Assembly (NCBI GenBank): GCA_034678545.1
Contig: JAXDBS010000029.1
Span: 62,001 to 126,000 of the forward strand
Length of the DNA stretch: 64,000 nt
Direction of reading: 5' to 3'
From: UBA5614 sp034678545
GTDB taxonomy: Bacteria > Cloacimonadota > Cloacimonadia > Cloacimonadales > Cloacimonadaceae
Both the position numbers and the translations under genes were made by a program. Below the pieces are notes generated by a model, which saw only the letters and a program-made list of their open reading frames with translations, made no database searches and had not been told where the DNA came from. Within the stretch, counting starts at the first letter, position 1; each line of letters begins with the position of its first letter. This document shows positions 42,468-50,401 of the stretch, piece after piece.

Positions 42468-42496
42468 TTGACAGGAATGGCGCCGGGCAGTTTTTA
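42468..42496 (+). promoter_or_regulatory. Possible tRNA promoter
   Basis: A perfect TTGACA (42468-42473), 17-base spacer and a T-rich TTTTTA (42491-42496), ending 13 bases before the tRNA. The -10 is weak. The TTGACAGGA core is the same as in the two surface-operon promoters at 50093 and 52949. Confidence 0.4.
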
Positions 42497-42509
42497 GCCT
42501 CCAGCGGCT

Positions 42510-42585
42510 GCCCCAGTAGCTCAGAGGATAGAGCAACGGTTTCCTAAACCGCAGGTCGGATGTTCGAGTCATCTCTGGGGCACCA
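42510..42585 (+). tRNA. tRNA-Arg (anticodon CCT), CCA encoded
   Basis: A full cloverleaf: acceptor GCCCCAG pairs with CTGGGGC, D stem GCTC/GAGC, anticodon loop TTCCTAA with anticodon CCT (reads AGG), T arm GGATG-TTCGAGT-CATCT with a G-T closing pair, and encoded CCA at 42583-42585. The first anticodon-stem pair is an A-C mismatch. It lies 20 bases before the ribonuclease gene. Confidence 0.95.
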
Positions 42586-42605
42586 TTTGTTTTTTCAGGT
42601 TAAAT

Positions 42606-44114
42606 ATGAAGAAAGCCAATCCTTCCATCCCCCGGCCGGGACTGCTTTGCGGATTCTTTGAACGCGGCGCTTTCCGCATCGGGCTGGTCACCGGGCTAAC
42701 TGAGACCCGCTGCCAAATTACCGTCAGCGGGGATGAATCCCTTGCCCTGCCCCGCGAACGCCTGGTGCTGGTATCCGCGGAGACTTATCCGCAGAACGAT
42801 CCCGCCGCTGTCCTGGCTGAGTTCCGTGCGGAATTGGAAACCTGCCGGGCCTCTCTGGACTTGGCAGCCATCCGCTCACAACTGCTCCAGCGCGCATCAG
42901 AACTGACCCTGCCTGAGCTCTTCACCGCCTGCTCCCTGCCGGACAGCGACGCCTGCCGCTTCTCGCTCTTTCTTGCTTTGCGTGATCGCCCGGCCTGGTT
43001 CCGCTGCCGCAAGGGAAACTACAGCGCACTGTCTGAAGTGGAAGAGCAGGCCTTCCTGATGGAAGATGAGCAACAAGAGCTGCGCAGACAGGACGCCCTA
43101 GCCTGTCCCCTGCTGGCGAGGAAAGGCCTGCCGGTGCTGTTTTCCCCGGCCTTGCTGGAGGAAGCGCAGCAAATCCCGGATTATGAATGGACCCCTGACC
43201 GCATGGACCTGAGCAGGCTGAACTGCTGGACCATTGACGCCGCCTCCTCCCGCGACCTGGACGACGCGCTCTCATTGGAAGAAGCGGAAACCGGATGGGA
43301 GTTCGGCATCCATATCACAGACGTCAGCTGGTTCCTGAAGCAGGACAGCGCTTTGGACCAGGAAGCCCTGCGGCGCAGTTCCTCCATTTACTTGCCGGAC
43401 CGGGACGTGCATATGCTGCCGGAAAGCTTATCCTGCGGCAAAGCCAGCCTGCTGGAAGGTTCCCTCAGACCCGCCCTGTCCGTGGTCTGTCGGATCAGTC
43501 CCGAATGGGAGATCGTCTCCTGGCTCGTCTTTCCCTCCCAGATCAGGGCCAGCCGCAATTATACATATGAGGAGTTTGAGGCCTGGCTGGCCGCCGCGGC
43601 GCCCGCCTTCAATCCAGAGATGCGGGACAAAGCCCGGCTCCTGCGGAGAATAACGGAAAGGCGCCTGGAGGAAAGGATCCGGGCCGGGGCTCTCGTCCCG
43701 CCCGATGCGGCCATGACTCCCGCCCGCCGCCTCGTGGCCGAGTGCATGGTCATCTACAACAGCATCCTGACCGGATTTGTCCCGGATGACACGCCCCTGT
43801 TTTTCCGCTCGCTGCAGGATCCCGACTCCGCCGGCGCAGGCCTTCCGGCCGGTAAAGCCTGGCTGCCGCCCTCCCGGCTGGGTACCGAATCAAGGCCGCA
43901 CGCGGGAATGGGCCTCCTGGCCTATGCCCGGTTCAGTTCGCCGCTCAGGCGGTATTCCGATCTGGTGAATCAAAGGCAGGCGTCGGCCTTCATGAATGGT
44001 GATAAACTGCCCTATGAAAAAGAAAGCCTGGACGGGATGCTCGACCATCTGGCGCGCGCCCGCCAGCAGATCCGGCAGGTCACGCAGCAGGCTGAAGCCA
44101 TGGCCCGGCTGTAG
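42606..44114 (+). CDS. RNB-domain ribonuclease (RNase II/R family), short form
   Basis: A 502-residue protein of the RNase II/R superfamily, which degrades RNA 3' to 5'. The catalytic acidic cluster is intact: WTIDAASSRDLDDALS (208-223) gives Asp211, Asp217, Asp219 and Asp220. The RNB core continues FGIHITDVSWFL and ends with YARFSSPLRRYSDLVNQRQ, containing the Arg that contacts the RNA backbone. N-terminal residues 10-60 look like a small beta-barrel; a C-terminal S1 domain is absent, so it is shorter than RNase R (about 700-800 residues). It follows the tRNA-Arg directly and may be transcribed with it. Confidence 0.87.
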   Translation: MKKANPSIPRPGLLCGFFERGAFRIGLVTGLTETRCQITVSGDESLALPRERLVLVSAETYPQNDPAAVLAEFRAELETCRASLDLAAIRSQLLQRASELTLPELFTACSLPDSDACRFSLFLALRDRPAWFRCRKGNYSALSEVEEQAFLMEDEQQELRRQDALACPLLARKGLPVLFSPALLEEAQQIPDYEWTPDRMDLSRLNCWTIDAASSRDLDDALSLEEAETGWEFGIHITDVSWFLKQDSALDQEALRRSSSIYLPDRDVHMLPESLSCGKASLLEGSLRPALSVVCRISPEWEIVSWLVFPSQIRASRNYTYEEFEAWLAAAAPAFNPEMRDKARLLRRITERRLEERIRAGALVPPDAAMTPARRLVAECMVIYNSILTGFVPDDTPLFFRSLQDPDSAGAGLPAGKAWLPPSRLGTESRPHAGMGLLAYARFSSPLRRYSDLVNQRQASAFMNGDKLPYEKESLDGMLDHLARARQQIRQVTQQAEAMARL

Positions 44115-44142
44115 ACCGTTCTGAATAAGGGGCTACCGGGGA

Positions 44143-45396
44143 TTATTCGGCCAAAACTTCTGTTATTTCTTCTGGCCGGCAGGTCTTCTGCTTCCCGCTG
44201 CCCAGGTCTTTCACCGAAACTGTCCCCGCCTTGGCTTCATCCTCTCCGATGATCAGGGCAAAGCCCGCCCCGGAGTTATCGGCCGCCTTCAACTGCGATT
44301 TGAGAGAATCCTTGTCAGGATCATAAGCCACGGACAGGCCCCCCTGGCGCCACCTGGCCAGCAGCCTTATCCCCTGCCGCCGGGCGTTTTCCCCCATCAG
44401 GATTAGATAGGCTTGCGGTTTAAGTTCTTCTACCAGTCCTGACCCGCTCTGTTGCAGGGACAGCAGCAGACGTTCAAAGCCGCCGGCGATGCCCACGGCC
44501 GGGGTGCTCTTGCCCCCCACCTGCCTGATCAGTTCGTTATAGCGCCCGCCGCCGCTGAGCGCGTTTTGCGCTCCCAAAGCGGGATTGAGGAACTCGAAGG
44601 CGGTGTGGGTGTAATAATCCAGCCCGCGCACGATGCGGGGATTGATCCTGTATTCGATCCCCATCAGATCCAAATAGCCCTGCACCTGCTCAAAGTGGCC
44701 GCGGCAATCGGCATCCAGGTAGTCCAGCATAACCGGCGCCTGGGCCGCGATCGCCCGGCAGCCGGTCACCTTGCAGTCCAGCAGCCGGCGCGGCTTCTTT
44801 TCCAATCTAACCCGGCAGTCCGGACACAGTTTTTCCAGATATGGCGTGAAAAAACCAACCAGCGCGGCGTCGTAATCCCGGCTGCAGGATGGGCAGCCCA
44901 CGCTGTTGAGCTCCAGTTCGACGCCCGTTAGTCCCAGTCTGTCAAGAAAAGCGGTCTCCAGGGCAATGACCTCCGCGTCATAAAAGGGATGGTGGCTGCC
45001 GATGCATTCCACGCCATACTGGTAAAACTGGCGGTGGCGCCCCGCCTGGGGCCGGTCGTAACGGAACATCGGGCCCAGGTAGTAGAGTTTGGTGACGCGG
45101 GCTCCCACCTCCAGGTGGTTTTCCACATAGGCCCGCGCCACTGGAGCCGTGCCTTCCGGCCGCAGGGCGAAACAGCGCCCCTTCCTGTCCTGAAAACGGT
45201 ACATCTCCTTCTGGACCACGTCCGACTCCTCGCCGGAACTGCGTTCGAACAGTTCCGCCTGCTCGAAGACGGGTGTCACGATCTCATCATAGCCAAAGGC
45301 CTCAGCCGTGGCCCGGAAAGCGCTGATCACCTTTTGCCAGCGCCGGCTCTCGGGCGGCAGGATGTCATAGGTCCCGCGCGGGATCTGGTATGCCAT
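44143..45396 (-). CDS. hisS: Histidine--tRNA ligase
   Basis: A class II aminoacyl-tRNA synthetase that charges tRNA-His. The 417 residues begin MAYQIPRGTYDILPPESRRW, standard for HisRS. Motif 2 lies around residues 108-135 (YYLGPMFRYDRPQAGRHRQF), and the histidine-A signature RGLDYYTHTAFEF is present at about 260-272, followed by GGGRYNELI and the class II motif 3 region (AVGIAGGFERLLL). The C-terminal anticodon-binding domain ends normally. A GAGG ribosome site precedes the ATG. Convergent with the ribonuclease gene. Confidence 0.96.
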   Translation of the reverse strand: MAYQIPRGTYDILPPESRRWQKVISAFRATAEAFGYDEIVTPVFEQAELFERSSGEESDVVQKEMYRFQDRKGRCFALRPEGTAPVARAYVENHLEVGARVTKLYYLGPMFRYDRPQAGRHRQFYQYGVECIGSHHPFYDAEVIALETAFLDRLGLTGVELELNSVGCPSCSRDYDAALVGFFTPYLEKLCPDCRVRLEKKPRRLLDCKVTGCRAIAAQAPVMLDYLDADCRGHFEQVQGYLDLMGIEYRINPRIVRGLDYYTHTAFEFLNPALGAQNALSGGGRYNELIRQVGGKSTPAVGIAGGFERLLLSLQQSGSGLVEELKPQAYLILMGENARRQGIRLLARWRQGGLSVAYDPDKDSLKSQLKAADNSGAGFALIIGEDEAKAGTVSVKDLGSGKQKTCRPEEITEVLAE

Positions 45397-45500
45397 AATC
45401 TTATACCTCTGTTTGCCCTGTTACTTTTTGGTGTGGTTTCCGTCAAGCCTGTTGTTGGTGATGGCCAGTGTGTACGGCTGAACCTTTTGATTTATCTATT

Positions 45501-45546
45501 CCCGCCCGCCACCCCTTATTTTGTATGGGGCTCCGCCCCCTGCCCC
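45501..45546 (-). repeat. Intergenic repeat module A (copy 1, inverted)
   Basis: CCCGCCCGCC ... CTTATTTTGTATGGGGC plus GCCCC-rich end; the reverse complement of module A at 50284-50330, 53314-53352 and 53535-53581. Its core is a small GGGGC/GCCCC hairpin next to ATACAAAA. Confidence 0.7.
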
Positions 45547-45562
45547 ACTGCTGTAACTGACA

Positions 45563-45653
45563 TCCTGCGAATGAAATCCGTCGTCCTCGCGTAGATCGGG
45601 GCCCCCGGCAGACGCAGTCGGCTGGGGTGCTGGAAGGGGACCCAGCCTGTTTT
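45563..45653. repeat. Intergenic repeat module B (copy 1)
   Basis: A 91-base unit, TCCTGCGAATG ... CAGCCTGTTTT, matching in reverse complement the 91-base stretch 53359-53449 with roughly a dozen differences by eye. Confidence 0.75.
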
Positions 45654-45686
45654 AGCTTTTCTGCCCAGGGTTAATCTTGAAACGTA

Positions 45687-45739
45687 CCGACAGACGCCCC
45701 GTCTGTCGGAGCTGACGGTACAGGCGGGGCGCCTGTACC
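45687..45739. repeat. Double hairpin (module C, copy 1)
   Basis: Two adjacent perfect stems: CCGACAGAC/GTCTGTCGG (45687-45709) and GGTACAGGC/GCCTGTACC (45717-45739), each with a five-base GC loop. A similar pair is at 53462-53505. Confidence 0.75.
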
Positions 45740-45868
45740 TGCGGCCATTTGATAGGGGTTTTGTCCCGAGTCCCGGTTCTCAGCGCTGCTGGTTTCAAGG
45801 ATCTTTTTCCGTGTATTCAGTGTTTTCCGCGGTTGATTTTCTTTCGTGTGTTTCGTGTCTTTCGAGGT

Positions 45869-45900
45869 TAAAAAAAAGCCCCGTCACAGGGACGGGGCTT
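45869..45900 (-). terminator. Intrinsic terminator of the PEGA-repeat protein gene
   Basis: A 10-bp perfect stem (AAGCCCCGTC/GACGGGGCTT) with a five-base loop, followed on the minus strand by a run of eight T. It lies 23 bases after the stop at 45924. Confidence 0.9.
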
Positions 45901-45923
45901 GGGATATTGTGAGCCTGCTCCTA

Positions 45924-48900
45924 TTAGTTCACGATGACCAGTTTCTTGGTCACGTTGGTGGAGGGAGTGCTCAGTTTGTAGAAGTAGATCCCGCTGGCGT
46001 TGCCGTTGGCGTTCCAGGTCAGGGTGTGTGAGCCCGGTCCGACCTGATAGGTCTTGACGGTTTGGCCAAGCAGGTTGTAGATTGTGACAGTACCGGTTTC
46101 GCCTTCCTTGATGGAGACGCCGATGTTGGTGGACTGGCCGACCCTGAACGGATTCGGATAGGCGCTGTTCAGGACGGAGACCTCGGTGATGGGAGGCGTG
46201 GAGGGTTCGTTGATGGTGGCGCTGATGGGTCCGTGCAGTTCGCTGTAGCCGTCCAGATCAACGTTCTCCAGCCAGTAATAATACACATGGCCGGTTTCCA
46301 GGTCCTGGTTGTCCACGAAGTTGTAGATCTGCTGGGTCGAGGTGTTGAAGGCCTGGATGATGCTGCCGTTGACCAGCAGATCGGGTGAGGTGCTGTTTTC
46401 GGAACGGTAGACATTATATCCCAACACGCCCGTCTCGGACTGTGTCACCCAGGTCAGGCTGACGAACATGTCTGCCGTCACTGCAGCCGTGAAGGAGGAC
46501 AACTCGACCGGCACGGTCTGGCCGGTGGTGAAGTGCCAGATCGGGGAATCCATGAAACCGCCGGTGGGCAGGACCAGCCTGACGAACCAGTAGTACATGG
46601 TGTTCGGGGCCAGCATGCCGGTGTTGTAGAAGGTCTGCGTTCCGGTGTAGATAATGGTCCCGGGAACGGGATCGGTCCCGAAGAACACCTGGAAGTAAGC
46701 GCCGGTGGGCAGGGTGCCGTAATCCCAATCCAGATGCGCGTTGCCATAAACCAGATCCATGGCATCGTTCGGGGGATCAATCAGCACCGGACCGGTCGGA
46801 GGCTCGTAGGTCCAGGTGAAGGTATAGGTCTGGTTGGCGGCCAGGTTGTCGATCGTGTAATTATCCGGGCTGAAGGTGTAGTATTCCTTGGCCACGTCGA
46901 TCGTCCAGTCCGTCCCTTCCAGCCATTCGAAGGTGTGCGGGGTGTCGAATCCGCTGTCCGCGCCGTTGATCCAGATGTCCGCGTTCACTTCAGGATCTGT
47001 GTTGACCAGCACGTCATACATTATATAGGGGATATATGAGCTGATAAAGGTCACGGTCTGGTCAGCAGCCAGGTTGTCGATGCTCACGCTGGCTGGAGCA
47101 AAGCTGTAATGCTCCTTCTGCACGGCGATCGTCCAGTCCGTCCCTTCCAGCCATTCGAAGGTTTCAGGCGTGGTAAAGGTGGTCTCAACGCCGTTCAGCC
47201 AGATGGTGGCGTTCACTTCGATATTTGTTTGAACGGTCACTTCATAGATAATCCAGGGGATGTAGGTGCTGTAGAAGGTCACGGTCTGGTTGGCGGCCAG
47301 GTCGTCGATGCTCACGCTGGCCGGAGCAAAGCTGTAGTGCTCCTTCTGCACGGCAATCGTCCAGTCCGTCCCTTCCAGCCATTCGAAGGTGTGCGGGGTG
47401 TCGAATCCGCTGTCCGCCCCGTTGATCCAGATGTCCGCGTTCACTTCCGGGTCGGTGTTGACCAGCACGTCATACATGATCCAGGGGATATAGGTGCTGT
47501 AGAAGGTCACGGTCTGGTTCGCGGCCAGGTCGTCTATGCTCACGCTGGCCGGAGCAAAGCTGTAATGCTCCTTCTGCACGGCGATCGTCCAGTCCGTTCC
47601 CTCTTCCCAATTGAAGGTGTACGGGGTGTCGAATCCGCTGTCCGCGCCGTTGATCCAGATGTCAGCGTTCACTTCCGGGTCGGTGTTGACCAGTACGCTG
47701 TAGGTCGGGATAGTAGTCTCCACGATCTGGAAGCTCCAGATATCGCCGGTTGTCTCGCCCTTGGCATTGCTCAGACGGACGGACACCGGAGCGCCTTCCG
47801 TGATTCCGCGGCTGCCCGGATCGGTGTAGTAGGGATTGATCTGCCAGTTATAGATACCTACCGGCAGGTCATTTAACACATACTCGGTGGGGCTGGCGGG
47901 CAGTTCGGTCGGGCCCGCGCCGTTTACCCACAACCTGTAGCCCGTGGGGGCGGGATGGGTGCCATCTACCGCGCCGGCTTCCCAGTCCAGGGTCACGTCC
48001 AGGGGCAGGTTGGCAGCCAGTACGTTGAAGACATAACCGTTCGTAGGGCTGATATAGGTGGCGGGATTGGGATCGTATTCCGCCCGGGTGGTAAATGACC
48101 AGACGGGTCCGAGTGTCTCGCCGTAGGTGTTCCAGGCGCCTATCTGCCAGTAGTAGGTTTGGGCCGGCAGCAGGGTCGGGGTCGCCCAGGTGTAAGTCCC
48201 GGCCGGCACTTCCGCCACAAAGGGCGGCGTGGCGCTGTCGCCGAAATACACCTTGAAGCTGGTGGCCGGATCACGCACTGCCAGTTGCCAGGTCAGCATC
48301 TGGCTCACCCAGCCGGTGGTCGAACCGTTGGCGGGGGAGACATAATCCACTGCAGGAGGAGCGGTGCCAACGTAGATGCCGTCGAAGTTGATGTCCGTAT
48401 TGGCCGCCAGGTCAGTCACCTGATAGTTGATGGGATCCCAAGTGTAATTGGGCAGGACCACTGTGAACAATCCGTCCCAACCGGCATCCTGAGTGAAGGT
48501 ATGCGGCGTGAAAAAGCCAGTGGACACTCCATCGATATAGATCTCCGCGGAGGGAGTCGAGGTGACGTTGATATTATACGTTGTTGGTCCTACGCTGATC
48601 GGCGTCCATGGCCCCCAGGCGTAAGCGGGGACAAAGGGTGTGATATTCTGTAACGCGTCAGCGGTTATTGTATAAAGAGCAGTGAAAGTCATGCTCTTGG
48701 TGGCTGCAGCAATCTGGTTGTTATTGAAGATCCGGATGAACACCCGGTCCCCGTCAGTGGTGTTACCGCCTGGAGAGCCAGGAGGATTAAATGTTATTGC
48801 AGAAGGTGTCCAAGCTCCTGTCGGCGATAGTCCCACTACTCCGTTTGTGTTGGGTGGATCAACTGCACCCGTGCAGATCACATCGTCCCCGGTGGGGCCG

Positions 48901-49154
48901 TGGGTCACGGGATCCAGCGGGGAAATGACGCCGTCGCCGCCGTCCTTGTACCACTGCCATCTCCAGCGGGCCGCTGAAGGCGGATTCGTAGTAGTGTAAG
49001 CGCTGCCGGTGACCAAAATGCATTCGGGATCAAGGGCAGCCTTGGTCTGTCCCGTGCCAGAGGAATCGTAAAATCTGACTGCTCTCAATTGTGCATACAC
49101 CAAACCAGCACTCAGCAGCATGATAAAGACGAGTAGAAACTTAATCTTGTTCAT
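45924..49154 (-). CDS. Exported surface protein with PEGA-like tandem repeats and FlgD-like tail
   Basis: A 1076-residue secreted protein. After a signal peptide (about 1-21, ending VYA) comes an N-terminal module of about 190 residues (RFYDSSGTGQTKAALD ... RWQWYKDGGDGVISPL ... RIFNNNQIA) shared with the proteins at 50402 and 53656. Then follow a PEGA-like unit, Fn3-like segments (MLTWQLAVRDPATSFKVYFG; YYWQIGAWNTYGE), and a run of four near-identical 76-residue PEGA-like units (VNTDPEVNADIWINGADSGF ... WTIAVQKEHYSFAP). The C-terminal part holds VPVELSSFTA...GYNVYRS and the sorting domain AYPNPFRVGQ ... SGIYFYKL. It is preceded, 14 bases upstream, by the 231-residue partner gene. Confidence 0.87.
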   Translation of the reverse strand: MNKIKFLLVFIMLLSAGLVYAQLRAVRFYDSSGTGQTKAALDPECILVTGSAYTTTNPPSAARWRWQWYKDGGDGVISPLDPVTHGPTGDDVICTGAVDPPNTNGVVGLSPTGAWTPSAITFNPPGSPGGNTTDGDRVFIRIFNNNQIAAATKSMTFTALYTITADALQNITPFVPAYAWGPWTPISVGPTTYNINVTSTPSAEIYIDGVSTGFFTPHTFTQDAGWDGLFTVVLPNYTWDPINYQVTDLAANTDINFDGIYVGTAPPAVDYVSPANGSTTGWVSQMLTWQLAVRDPATSFKVYFGDSATPPFVAEVPAGTYTWATPTLLPAQTYYWQIGAWNTYGETLGPVWSFTTRAEYDPNPATYISPTNGYVFNVLAANLPLDVTLDWEAGAVDGTHPAPTGYRLWVNGAGPTELPASPTEYVLNDLPVGIYNWQINPYYTDPGSRGITEGAPVSVRLSNAKGETTGDIWSFQIVETTIPTYSVLVNTDPEVNADIWINGADSGFDTPYTFNWEEGTDWTIAVQKEHYSFAPASVSIDDLAANQTVTFYSTYIPWIMYDVLVNTDPEVNADIWINGADSGFDTPHTFEWLEGTDWTIAVQKEHYSFAPASVSIDDLAANQTVTFYSTYIPWIIYEVTVQTNIEVNATIWLNGVETTFTTPETFEWLEGTDWTIAVQKEHYSFAPASVSIDNLAADQTVTFISSYIPYIMYDVLVNTDPEVNADIWINGADSGFDTPHTFEWLEGTDWTIDVAKEYYTFSPDNYTIDNLAANQTYTFTWTYEPPTGPVLIDPPNDAMDLVYGNAHLDWDYGTLPTGAYFQVFFGTDPVPGTIIYTGTQTFYNTGMLAPNTMYYWFVRLVLPTGGFMDSPIWHFTTGQTVPVELSSFTAAVTADMFVSLTWVTQSETGVLGYNVYRSENSTSPDLLVNGSIIQAFNTSTQQIYNFVDNQDLETGHVYYYWLENVDLDGYSELHGPISATINEPSTPPITEVSVLNSAYPNPFRVGQSTNIGVSIKEGETGTVTIYNLLGQTVKTYQVGPGSHTLTWNANGNASGIYFYKLSTPSTNVTKKLVIVN
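46790..47701 (-). repeat. Coding tandem repeat, about 228-bp period, four units
   Basis: The landmark GCTCCTTCTG starts at 47111, 47339 and 47567, that is, every 228 bases (76 codons); a diverged fourth unit ends near 46800. Long runs are near-identical at DNA level, so unit number can change by recombination. Confidence 0.85.
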
Positions 49155-49168
49155 GTTTTACCTCACGT

Positions 49169-49864
49169 TTATTTGTTGATTCTGGATTCTGTGCTTGCGC
49201 GGTTGACGGTCGGGGCCGATACTTCGCCCCGGGCCGGGGGCGTGTAGGTCCAGCTGTATCCCGTACCCGAAGTGTAATACCAGTAACCGTTGGTCGGTTC
49301 CAGCGGCAGCGGCGGATCGGCGTCGATGTACCAGCCGTAGCCGTCATACCAGGTCCAGTTGTAACCAAAAAACACGTCCTGGATCATGTCGCCCTGGATC
49401 ACGGAGGGGATCACCAACGTGTTGGGATCAACATTCCGGCATTCATTCAGGGAAAAACACGTCCAACCGTTGGTCGGTACCGTGACCGTCACAGGCTGCG
49501 GATCCACCGTGCCCAGAATATAATAACTGAAAGCCGGATTCGCTGTATCCCGGTAAACCCAGTAGGCGGAACCCAATTCAAGCGGCAGCGGCGGATCGGC
49601 GTCGATGTACCAGCCGTAGCCATCGTAATAGGTCCAGTTGTAACCGAAATAAACGTCCTGAAGCATGTCACCCTGGCTGAATTGCGTCCCGAATATGGCA
49701 TCGGGCAGCAGGGAGTCGTAATTGAACGGCAGGGACATCACGCCCCAGGTGTTCGGACTCATGGTCTTCTTGAAATAACCCACCGTCTCCGACGGGTCCG
49801 ATTCCACTGCTGCAATTACCACAAAAGACATCACCAGCAGCATCACTAAGAGATATTTCTTCAT
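49169..49864 (-). CDS. Exported 231-aa protein, copy 1, internally duplicated
   Basis: A 231-residue exported protein of unknown function. Signal peptide about 1-19 (KKYLLVMLLVMSFVVIAAVE). The mature part is two homologous halves: GDMLQDVYFGYNWTYYDGYG (about 65-84) recurs as GDMIQDVFFGYNWTWYDGYG (about 157-176), each followed by WYIDADPPLPL and a YW motif. It is rich in Tyr and Trp, with no cysteine pair pattern beyond two Cys in the middle. A paralogue at 52023 differs at six positions by eye. GGAGG precedes the ATG. The gene lies upstream of a large FlgD-tailed protein, so it may assist that protein or share its surface function. Confidence 0.8.
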   Translation of the reverse strand: MKKYLLVMLLVMSFVVIAAVESDPSETVGYFKKTMSPNTWGVMSLPFNYDSLLPDAIFGTQFSQGDMLQDVYFGYNWTYYDGYGWYIDADPPLPLELGSAYWVYRDTANPAFSYYILGTVDPQPVTVTVPTNGWTCFSLNECRNVDPNTLVIPSVIQGDMIQDVFFGYNWTWYDGYGWYIDADPPLPLEPTNGYWYYTSGTGYSWTYTPPARGEVSAPTVNRASTESRINK

Positions 49865-50015
49865 AATATTTCCTCCATATTATGACCAATTGTTTCCCAA
49901 TCGCCTTTCGCCAAGCTGTCTGACAGCCCTGGAAAAGCAGCCTTAATCGCGACATCTGAAAATCTCTGCGCCCCGCCAATCCCTCTGGCAGAGCCACTTT
50001 GCTTCGAAACCATCT
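49865..50015 (-). promoter_or_regulatory. Conserved 5' leader, copy 1 (candidate cis-acting RNA)
   Basis: About 150 bases before the 231-residue gene are nearly identical to 52719-52868. On the minus strand the leader can form GATTGGGAAACAATT and GCTGTC-A-GACAGC hairpins plus a GCC/GGC stem (near GCCAGAGGGATTGGC). It lies between the promoter at 50071-50098 and the GGAGG site. No known riboswitch consensus was recognised. Confidence 0.55.
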
Positions 50016-50070
50016 GTTCCTTACACATAAACAAATTTATATACCCATAACATTATATCACTCTGTAACA

Positions 50071-50098
50071 CTTATATTGGTGTGGAAAATCCTGTCAA
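50071..50098 (-). promoter_or_regulatory. Promoter of surface operon 1
   Basis: Minus strand: TTGACA (50098-50093), 16-base spacer, TATAAG (50076-50071), with an A-tract immediately upstream. The 29 bases 50082-50110 are identical to 52938-52966. Confidence 0.8.
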
Positions 50099-50283
50099 AT
50101 CTTTTTTTCGGGTTTTTTCACTTTTTTCCCGGGGAAAGGCTTCCGGCCTTTGCCGGAAAGGGCTTACGGGTTTTCATATTATTTCTGTTGGTGTAATCCC
50201 TGATGCCGGCGCCGGTAAGGCCGGATACCGGCAGGCGGGCGGGACAAAATGAACCTGAATCCCGGTCCCGATTGGCATAGAAA

Positions 50284-50330
50284 GGGGGCATGGGGCGAAG
50301 CCCCATACAAAAAAGGGGTGGGCGGGCGGG
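50284..50330 (+). repeat. Intergenic repeat module A (copy 2)
   Basis: GGGGGCATGGGGCGAAGCCC, then CATACAAAAAAGGGGTGGGC, then GGGCGGG. Same unit as at 45501-45546 (inverted), 53314-53352 and 53535-53581. Directly abuts the terminator at 50333. Confidence 0.7.
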
Positions 50331-50332
50331 AA

Positions 50333-50366
50333 ACAAAAAAAACCCCGCCCACACAGGCGGGGTTTT
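50333..50366 (-). terminator. Intrinsic terminator of the 534-aa protein gene
   Basis: AACCCCGCC/GGCGGGGTT stem with a six-base loop and a T-tract on the minus strand. It is almost identical to the terminator at 53586-53620, showing that the duplication included the 3' flank. Confidence 0.9.
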
Positions 50367-50401
50367 ATGCTTGGCGCAGCCTAAGCTGCGTTGGTTATCA
50401 G

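Larger units (their letters stand above)
45397..45923. other. Intergenic region with repeat mosaic
   Basis: A 527-base gap holding three repeat modules (45501-45546, 45563-45653, 45687-45739) and the terminator of the next minus-strand gene. No coding frame of note. Confidence 0.6.

Noticed and set aside
46790..47701. Regularly spaced repeats that might suggest a CRISPR array
   Set aside because: The period is 228 bases, units are in frame with a surface-protein gene and no short unique spacers or cas genes are present.
49865..50015. The conserved leader as a cyclic-di-GMP (GEMM-I) riboswitch
   Set aside because: A GCAAAG stretch recalls GEMM-I, but the GGCAAACC...GACGCAAAGCC framework and its tetraloop/receptor are not present.
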